Part shown: one piece after another, positions 58,196 to 64,000 of the stretch | Layout of the letters: the number at the start of each line of letters is the position of its first letter | Position numbering within the stretch: the stretch's first letter is position 1 | Assembly: GCA_964017185.1 (NCBI GenBank) | Contig: OZ024871.1 | Span: 24,404,488 to 24,468,487 of the forward strand | DNA from: Rugalucina vietnamica | Lineage: Eukaryota > Mollusca > Bivalvia > Lucinida > Lucinidae | Direction: 5' to 3' | DNA length: 64,000 bases | Position numbers and translations under genes: made by a program | The notes under the pieces: model-generated | Databases searched by the model: none | Seen by the model: only the letters and a program-made list of their open reading frames with translations | Told to the model about the DNA's origin: nothing

Positions 58196-58999
58196 AGACA
58201 GACTTAATACTTTTAGATTTTAGTAAAGCTTTTGATAAAGTCGCCCATGAAAAATTGCTCCAAAAACTTCATGCCTATGGCATTCGAGGTGACACTCTAA
58301 AATGGATAAAGGACTTTTTAGACAATAGGAAACATCAGTAGTAACCAACGGTATCAGCTCCAGCCCCATCCCTGTCTCCTCTGGTGTCCCGCAGGGCTCT
58401 GTTCTCGGACCAATCCTATTCTTAGCCTACATTAATGACCTTCCAGAACAGGTAAGGTCAAAAGTCAGACTTTTCGCAGACGACACAGCAATGTATCTAT
58501 GCATCAGCTCACTCTCAGAAGCAAGCATCCTACAAGCATCCTACAAGAAGACCTCCTGAAACTCGAGAAATGGGAAGAATATTGGGATATGAACCTTAAC
58601 CCAGCAAAATGTCAGGTCCTACATGTGACCAGATTTAAGACTCCCATTCTATCCAAATACTTCCTACACAACATTGAACTTGAAAGTGTACCCGCTGCTA
58701 AGTACCTTGGGGTCACAATATCTGAAGACCTCAGCTGGGGAAATCACATAAATAACATCACCAAAAAAGCAAATCAAACGCTGGACTTTCTCAAACGCAA
58801 CATCAAAGTTTATAACCAAGACCTTAGATCCACAGCATAGAAAACACTTGTAAGACCACAGTTGGAATACGCCTCCTCTGTCTGGTCTCCCCATACCGAC
58901 ATTGACATAAAAAAGATAGAATCTGTTCAACGTAGATCGGCCAGGTGGGCTACCCATGGTACCACAGGAATTCATTCTGAAGTCCTCCTTAGGAGGTAA
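57772..58999 (+). pseudogene. Jockey/CR1-like LINE reverse transcriptase, broken
   Basis: RT motifs appear in order across three frames: LNPHKASGPDQL, then WKEANVSPIFKKGD and NYRPISLTCVLCKVL (stop at 58,024). LDFSKAFDKV follows (58,216 region), then GVPQGSVLGPILFLAYINDL (58,383-58,440) and FADDT (58,473-58,487, the catalytic aspartates). After these come KCQVLHVTR, AAKYLGVTISEDLSWGNHI and QLEYASSVWSPH. Breaks: the stop at 58,024, a frameshift near 58,100, an A-run at 58,132, a frameshift near 58,340, a tandem GCATCCTACAA duplication near 58,530, a TAG at 58,838 and truncation at 58,999. The endonuclease is missing. Non-LTR RTs copy element RNA at a nicked chromosome; this copy is dead. Confidence 0.88.
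58132..58194 (+). repeat. A63-type homopolymer inside the LINE RT frame
   Basis: 62 A residues with a single C at 58,149. It lies between the DELSK segment and LILLDFSKAFDK, where Jockey-type RT has a short variable linker, and the frame downstream stays open. It cannot be a retrotransposition tail because RT sequence continues on both sides in order. Confidence 0.85.
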
Positions 59000-59560
59000 G
59001 AATTATCGGAAGAAATAAAGAAAGAAATTAAGAAATGCACAAAGGTAAAAGTACAAATTGACTAAGGTAAAATTGGCGTTAATGGTACATTTAAGTACAA
59101 TATTTTTTTAGATATTATAAAGGAAAAAAGACTGTAGAATAATATTATCATAAAATTATTTTAATTTGATAAAGTTTAACCCTCTTAATAATGATATGAA
59201 ATACAGTAAAAACTGAAAAAAGTACCATCCAACAGTACAATTTTGGTGTTCAATACTTCTCTTAAAGTTAAAATATTATGTCAATAAAATTTACACTGTT
59301 GGAAAGCTAATTAGATTGTGCACATTCTGCACTAATTTTCAGTGTGAACCTATAAAAAGAAATCTTAATTTCTGTATTTCAAACAGAAGGTTAAAAAAAA
59401 AAGTATTTTCAGGGCTAATTTTTGCCAATATTGATTTTTTTCTGACCACATTACCTGGATTTTGACTGGACCACGAATAAGCAAAAATTATACACCAATG
59501 TATTGGAGATTCAAATCCATCGAAAAATATTAATCCAAGGGTAAAATAAGGTACTAGTTA
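59000..59560. other. Intergenic, AT-rich, no gene recognised
   Basis: GGAAGAAATAAAGAAAGAAA (59,009) follows the LINE truncation; no other signal was recognised. Confidence 0.45.
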
Positions 59561-59689
59561 TATTAGCACGAGTTGACCACAGCACGAGAAAAAATAAGTA
59601 CGAGTTGATCAACCCCCGTTCATTTTATTTGCGATCACATCATGACGTTCTAATTCGTTACATCCTTTTGCCTACTTCTGTTTTGCACA

Positions 59690-59798
59690 CGGCTCGTTGT
59701 TACGCACGCGCAAACGCTTTATTTATCGAAAGAGGAAGTTACAAAAAAAAATTAGACCTACTTTTTATCAGCTTTCATTCTCACATTAATTGCGACAG
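59690..59798 (+). other. Possible 5' untranslated exon with donor site
   Basis: A CpG-bearing stretch (TTACGCACGCGCAAACGC near 59,700) runs to GCGACAG|GTATGT, with a good splice donor at 59,799. The next acceptor followed by a start codon is at 63,699. A non-coding first exon and a ~3.9-kb intron holding repeats would fit, but nothing beyond the splice-like site supports transcription. Confidence 0.25.
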
Positions 59799-59923
59799 GT
59801 ATGTATATATTGTCTCTTTATGGACACATCAAAAATGTTTATTTCTTTAGATTTATTTAAGTTCATAGAAATTTAGGTGGTGCTCGAGAGCGCCTGTCGG
59901 GTGGGGCTGAATATGGGGTTAGA

Positions 59924-60567
59924 CAGGTCGGGTTGAAACGTGAAAATGAGTATATACCTATTTCTGAGTATATACTTAGTTTTAAGGATAGCAGCTCATA
60001 CTTAGAGATAGGAAAATCAATGCAGAAAATTAAATTATGACTTTACACAGTAAAGAGAAAGAGTTGCAAAAGCATACTTGGCCAGTTGTTAAATGTTCAT
60101 ATACACTTTCAGATTTTTAAATAATTTTCAACTTCTACCGTTGCATTTTCTGCATTTTGAAGGAAACATGCATTTAGGATATGTATGAGACAACCCCTTG
60201 AATTTCACACAAATACACACCCTTCTCTCACTTAGTATAGATACCTCCCACTGGGATATTCTCAAAGTAAACAATGATTAGTAATAATCAATAAATCTTC
60301 AAATGGGAAAATACATACAAAACAAAAAGCGTGCTAACACAACAATGCATCGGTAGATGTTAAAAATTATTTTAAAATCTGAAAGTGTATATGACCCTTT
60401 AACAACTGGCCAAGTTTGGTTTTGCAACTCTTTCTCTTTATTGTATAAAGTCATTAGTTAGTTTCTTGCATTGATTTTCCTATCTCTTACTATGAGCTGC
60501 TATCCTTAAAACTAAGTATATACTTAAAAATAGGTATATACTCATTTTCACGTTTCAACTCGACCTG
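59924..60567. mobile_element. 644-bp foldback element with 5-bp TSD
   Basis: The arms of about 200 bp (59,924-60,127 and 60,360-60,567) are inverted copies with roughly 90% identity by eye, starting CAGGTCGGGTTGAAACGTGA and CAGGTCGAGTTGAAACGTGA. TTAGA flanks both ends (59,919-59,923 and 60,568-60,572). The central ~230 bp has no reading frame. The superfamily is not determined; the CAGG start is hAT-like but the duplication is shorter than the usual 8 bp. Confidence 0.85.
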
Positions 60568-60775
60568 TTAGAATCCGGGTCAGACTCAGACCAAGTTTAG
60601 CGCATAATATAATCAACAGGGCTGGAACCTTGTTGTTAATCGACCACCGACTTCCCGTCGTACTTGATTGGACGAGAAGCTCCGACTGGGTCAAAATAAA
60701 TTTCACATGCGGGCTAGGCTCGGGTATGAAAGCTTTGTTGATTCGTTGATTCAGAATCAGTGTCGAAACGGAAGC

Positions 60776-60855
60776 GGGTCAACTCGGCCTGGTACCAACT
60801 CGGTCCCTGAGTCAACTCGGCCTCGGGTCAACTTGGCTGGGTCAACTCGGCCTGT
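60776..60855. repeat. GTCAACTCGGCC short tandem cluster
   Basis: Five degenerate copies of a 14-19-bp unit built on GTCAACTCGGCC(T/C). A T-run with scattered C follows (60,855-60,891) and separates it from the LINE fragment. Confidence 0.7.
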
Positions 60856-60891
60856 TTTTTTTTGTTTTTTTTTTTCTTTCTTTTTTTTTCC

Positions 60892-61246
60892 TCAAAGGAC
60901 TGCTGCCCGGTGGACCTGCAGGCGATGGAGGAACACCAGTAGCGTCGGTGAAATGCTAGACGAACTTGAGTGGCCATCCCTGGAGTCTCGCAGGGAGCGG
61001 TCCTCCTTAACCTTCTTCTACAAGATACACTCCGGTACAGTGTCTCTTGATAAAGACAAATACCTGACCCCGGCACCCAATCTAAGGCATACTCGGGCAT
61101 CACATGAATCACAATACACAAGACCATTTGCCTATAGTGATGCCCTGAAAAATTCCTTTTTCCCCAGAACTATTCCGGTTTGGAATAGTCTCCCTTCTTC
61201 AGTGGTCCTATCTAAGACCATTGAGGAATTTAAGGCTTCTATTTAA
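60892..61246 (+). pseudogene. LINE ORF2 C-terminal fragment, 5' truncated
   Basis: The frame RTAARWTCRRWRNTSSVGEM, then LEWPSLESRRERSSLTFFYK, then SFFPRTIPVWNSLPSSVVLS to a TAA at 61,244 is the intact C-terminus of a Jockey/CR1-type LINE. Its start corresponds to where the RT copy at 57,772-58,999 ends (QRRSARW), so the two could be halves of one family. The N-terminal part of the open frame before about 60,892 is unrelated low-complexity sequence. Confidence 0.8.
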
Positions 61247-61440
61247 ATCATTAGCCCAGAGGCATGCGTTTTAGTATGCCTCTCATCTATATCTTGTAAA
61301 TAGTTTTAATGGTCCACCCCAAATGTTTTATTTTCCCTTGACTAAATTCTAAATTTAGCCACCCACCCCACACCTGAGGTGATGATCAGAAATTGATCGA
61401 CTCAGTATCAGAAGATAGATAAAGGAGTATAGAGAAATTG
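61247..61440 (+). other. LINE 3' untranslated region
   Basis: Follows the stop codon; TGATGATCAGAAATTGATCG near 61,378 contains a small hairpin and ends toward AGATAGATAAAGG, typical of LINE 3' ends. Confidence 0.55.
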
Positions 61441-62020
61441 TCTATTTGTCGACTTGGTAAAATAGCGTTACCCGCGACTTGCCGTCCGTGACCAGCACCT
61501 TAGCACTCACAAAATGAATAGGATTTAATGACAATTTTAGGGCTATACGTGTCAATAATCGATAACGGATTAAACAGTTACTTAGACTACTGAATTACCG
61601 TAAGTACTGGTCTAAAATAGCGACTTCGCAAAGTAGCTGAAAATACCGGTACATACCACAGAACAGGCGGTATGTACCAGCGGACCAAAAAAAACGCGGT
61701 CTGCCGATGTACCGGTTTTATCACGCAGCCCTATTCATTAAGACTAGTAGTCAACTCGTCAATGTACCGGTAGAAAATATCAATAAGAAATACATACAAA
61801 ATAGGTGAATCCACTGGGGCCAAAACAGTGTTGGAGTTGTTTGTCATTTACAATTTTTGACAAATTACCCGAAATGGTCACGAACAGAATGTAAAGAAAA
61901 CAATGGAAAGAGTATTTGAGGTTTTGCTATGTATTGTATTGAAATGATATCACTACCTTAGCCTTACAGGCGCGGTAGTGATGGATCCCTATCTTTTTAA
62001 TGTAACACTGGATACGTGAA
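61441..62020. other. Intergenic; one small inverted repeat
   Basis: No gene is seen. GGTACATACC (61,647) and GGTATGTACC (61,668) form a 10-bp perfect inverted repeat around 11 bases. Confidence 0.5.
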
Positions 62021-62025
62021 TCACG

Positions 62026-62426
62026 CAGTGATTTTTTTCACCATTTTGGGAACGGTACCAGTACCGGTTCAAATGGGAAAAATAGCCAAATTTTACCATC
62101 AATTGGGAAAATCAGCGACATTTATATTAAAGCCAGTAAAAATGGTAACATATCATCATATGTGTTATTGTGATTTGTTTTCTAAAAGTAAACAACATAT
62201 GGCTGGGATGCATGAAAGTTAGCATTATTCATTTTCATAAGTATCGGATTGATTAATTGATGCTTTTGACAGTACATATATAAATTTTGGTTGCAGATAT
62301 GAGCCTGAGAGGGAATTTTTCTCAAATTGGGAATTTTGAACCATGCATTTGGGAAAAAAAGATACTTTTTGCCATTGGGAATGACTCCTAAAACCGGAGT
62401 CGGTTTTATAGCGAAAAAAATCACTG
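62026..62426. mobile_element. hAT-like MITE, 401 bp
   Basis: Terminal inverted repeats CAGTGATTTTTTTC (62,026) and GAAAAAAATCACTG (62,413-62,426) are perfect over 14 bp. The CAGTG start fits hAT-type ends. Flanks are GTGAATCACG on the left and TGACACGTAT on the right, only roughly alike, so an 8-bp duplication is not proven. The ORFs of 68-85 codons within it have no known domain. Confidence 0.65.
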
Positions 62427-62429
62427 TGA

Positions 62430-63261
62430 CACGTATCACTCCAGATGCCGCCTTGCAAATATTTTCTCAGAATTTTTTTGTCTAAAGTGTTTAAGTATCA
62501 TATTTTCTCATATTTGAAACCAGTTTGATCCAATTTTTTTGTTTGTACTTTGTGTTTAGACCATATTTTACTGCTATTTATGGCACAAAGCAAAATTACA
62601 AAATGGCTACCAGTTGGCTGTAAAAAATAAGAAAAATAGTCAAATTAAAGGGCAAATTAAGCATATTTGTGGTAAACTTGTTAGATTGAATTTTAATAAA
62701 GAAGAAAACTTCAGTTTATCATACTACCATCACAAGCCAGTTCCAAAAAATCCAAAATGATTTTGTTACATTGTAGTGCATGGACACCTTCTCTATGTAC
62801 TGTAGCATGAGCACGTGTCGCATTTCAATGTGCAACTGATGCAAGAATTAATAAATGCATCTTACAGCAAAATTCTCATTAATGATTTTCTGTGTATTGG
62901 TGAAATTTTTTCGCAGTCTTCAATGGAGAAAAATGTAAAATTCGTACGAAATGACGTAAAATCTATGTAGCTTTCTTAGGTTCAAAAAGGTGCGACATAA
63001 GAGTGTCTATTCTCGTTCCGCTTGTGTCGCAAAGCAACGTCGCACATAACGCTGCATAATGACGTTTTACAACACCCTGACCTTAAGCTGACCAGTTTAT
63101 GAAGAGAAACACATTCAGAATACCATTAGATTTTCTACATGTTTGATGCGACTAAGTTAATGTTCTTGAATATTTTGATAACGGCATAATTTTGCATGAT
63201 ATAGTTAGTTTTGAGGCCATATTTAAAATTATTTCTGTTTGCCCTCTCCCTACCCTGTCTA
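62430..63261. other. Intergenic, no feature recognised
   Basis: Moderately AT-rich with no open frame of note. Confidence 0.45.
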
Positions 63262-63452
63262 GAAAAGTTGGGTAGGTAGGTAGTTTTCAAGATTATTTCA
63301 GCTCATATGAGACGGGCCAAACAGTAGGTGGGGTGAAAATTAGAGAGCCCCGAGAAAAACCACCTGGCACACCAGCAAGCAGAACTTGGCTTGTCTCACA
63401 TGTGGCCAGAGCGGGGCTCAAACCCACGCCAGACACAGCGGTGATTGTCTTC
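63262..63452 (-). mobile_element. tRNA-derived SINE, second copy
   Basis: On the reverse strand GGGTTTGAGCCCCGC (B-box-like, near 63,415) is followed by TGTGAGACAAGCCAAGTTCT, then GGTGGTTTTTCTCGGGGC. It is collinear with the copy at 36,041-36,245. Confidence 0.7.
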
Positions 63453-63701
63453 TTTGCTCTCATGTTTGGAAAAGCACTCATTTATAAGTTTTGGTTGCTC
63501 TTACTAACATATTTCATGAAATTGTTGACGACAAAATCTAGCCCAATTTTGCATCTGGAAATTTAAAAGAAAGTATTTAAAAATTTAAAGTATTGGCTTT
63601 TGTAAAAGAAAAAAACTACCTCTGAGAATGTTCAGCTGTGAAAAAATCAGTATATTGCATGGGTGTGTTTTTAATGTTTTTGTTTGAAATATTTTTCAGA
63701 T

Positions 63702-63744
63702 ATGAGTGATAACGCACCACCACCATACCCAGGGGAGAAAGGAA
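63702..63744 (+). CDS. First coding exon of a host gene (N-terminus MSDNAPPPYPGEKG)
   Basis: A 45-bp exon (63,700-63,744) is bounded by a strong acceptor (GAAATATTTTTCAG) and a strong donor (GTAAGT at 63,745). The ATG lies two bases after the acceptor, and the exon encodes 14 residues plus one base, so the next intron is phase 1. The short proline-rich N-terminus with PPPY is a WW-domain-binding type motif. Similar starts are known in LITAF/CDIP-type endosomal membrane proteins and in lifeguard (TMBIM) proteins, but the defining domains would lie outside the window, so the family is a guess. Because the acceptor precedes the ATG, a non-coding exon must lie upstream; 59,690-59,798 is one candidate. 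Confidence 0.6.
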
Positions 63745-64000
63745 GTAAGTATGCCCACCGGCAAAAGTTTAGTTAGTGAAAATACATGTAAAATACCATT
63801 GGGACTGTTTAAATCGCTATAGCCTCAAAACCCTTTGATAGTTTGGGATTAAAATTACCAGTCATAAAACTATGAATAAAACCTAACATTTCCTACAAAT
63901 CTCTCGTGGTTTTGCCAGAGCGCATACATCGATTTTCGTTCTTATTTTAAATGAAAGGGAGGTAATCTCAAAATAATGAACGTTTGACTTGTTATTTCTC
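63745..64000 (+). other. Start of intron of the host gene
   Basis: Follows the GTAAGT donor; no second exon is visible before the window ends. Confidence 0.45.

Noticed and set aside
60668..60891. N-terminal part of the 192-codon frame as part of a LINE protein
   Set aside because: It is built of the TCAACTCGGCC repeats and a T-run; LINE similarity starts only near 60,892.

Overview
This window is eukaryotic genomic DNA, most likely from a bivalve mollusc. The clues are three Pearl-type interspersed elements (tandem core repeats beside a GTCC microsatellite), mollusc-type SINEs, an Ngaro/DIRS-type tyrosine-recombinase retrotransposon, Jockey/CR1-like LINE remnants, an AT-rich background and standard GT-AG splice signals. 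The bivalve call rests on remembered repeat families, not on a search. Nothing bacterial is present. Almost everything here is repeat or mobile DNA, and only one short host-gene exon (63,702-63,744) is credible.

Region 1 (1-33,610) is one large satellite array of about 174-bp units, roughly 190 of them. Units run in one orientation up to 9,371, meet a 140-bp (TA)n tract, then run in the opposite orientation to the array edge, where they become very divergent. The array is a giant asymmetric inverted repeat with higher-order structure: ordinary A units (two subtypes) are interrupted by a fixed B-C dimer at irregular spacing. A 220-bp interspersed element (called SE1 here) sits inside the array at 31,098-31,317. 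The many open frames in the array follow from the unit length (174 = 3 x 58) and are not genes.

Region 2 (33.6-41.4 kb) is AT-rich and repeat-laden. It holds three copies of a ~235-bp palindromic element, SINEs, a Pearl/Helentron-like element (36,753-38,103), a 51-bp near-perfect palindrome and a 224-bp MITE with a 5-bp target duplication.

Region 3 (41.5-46.5 kb) is a 5'-truncated Ngaro-like retrotransposon. It carries RT, RNase H interrupted by another SE1 copy, a frameshifted tyrosine recombinase, a 239-bp tandem repeat containing splice-acceptor-like sites, an intact SGNH hydrolase reading frame without an in-frame ATG, and the B1-A2-B2 half of the split direct repeats.

Region 4 (46.9-56.6 kb) contains a 2,054-bp DNA element with ~61-bp terminal inverted repeats and a 5-bp target duplication, in the same family as the 224-bp MITE. 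It also contains two further Pearl/Helentron-like elements (49.8-52.1 and 53.9-55.4 kb), microsatellites, paired palindromes and a CRE-motif cluster. Region 5 (56.6-64 kb) has dead LINE fragments, a 644-bp foldback element, a hAT-like MITE, a tRNA-derived SINE and, at the right edge, a short coding exon (N-terminus with a PPPYPG motif) that probably begins a host gene running rightward out of the window.
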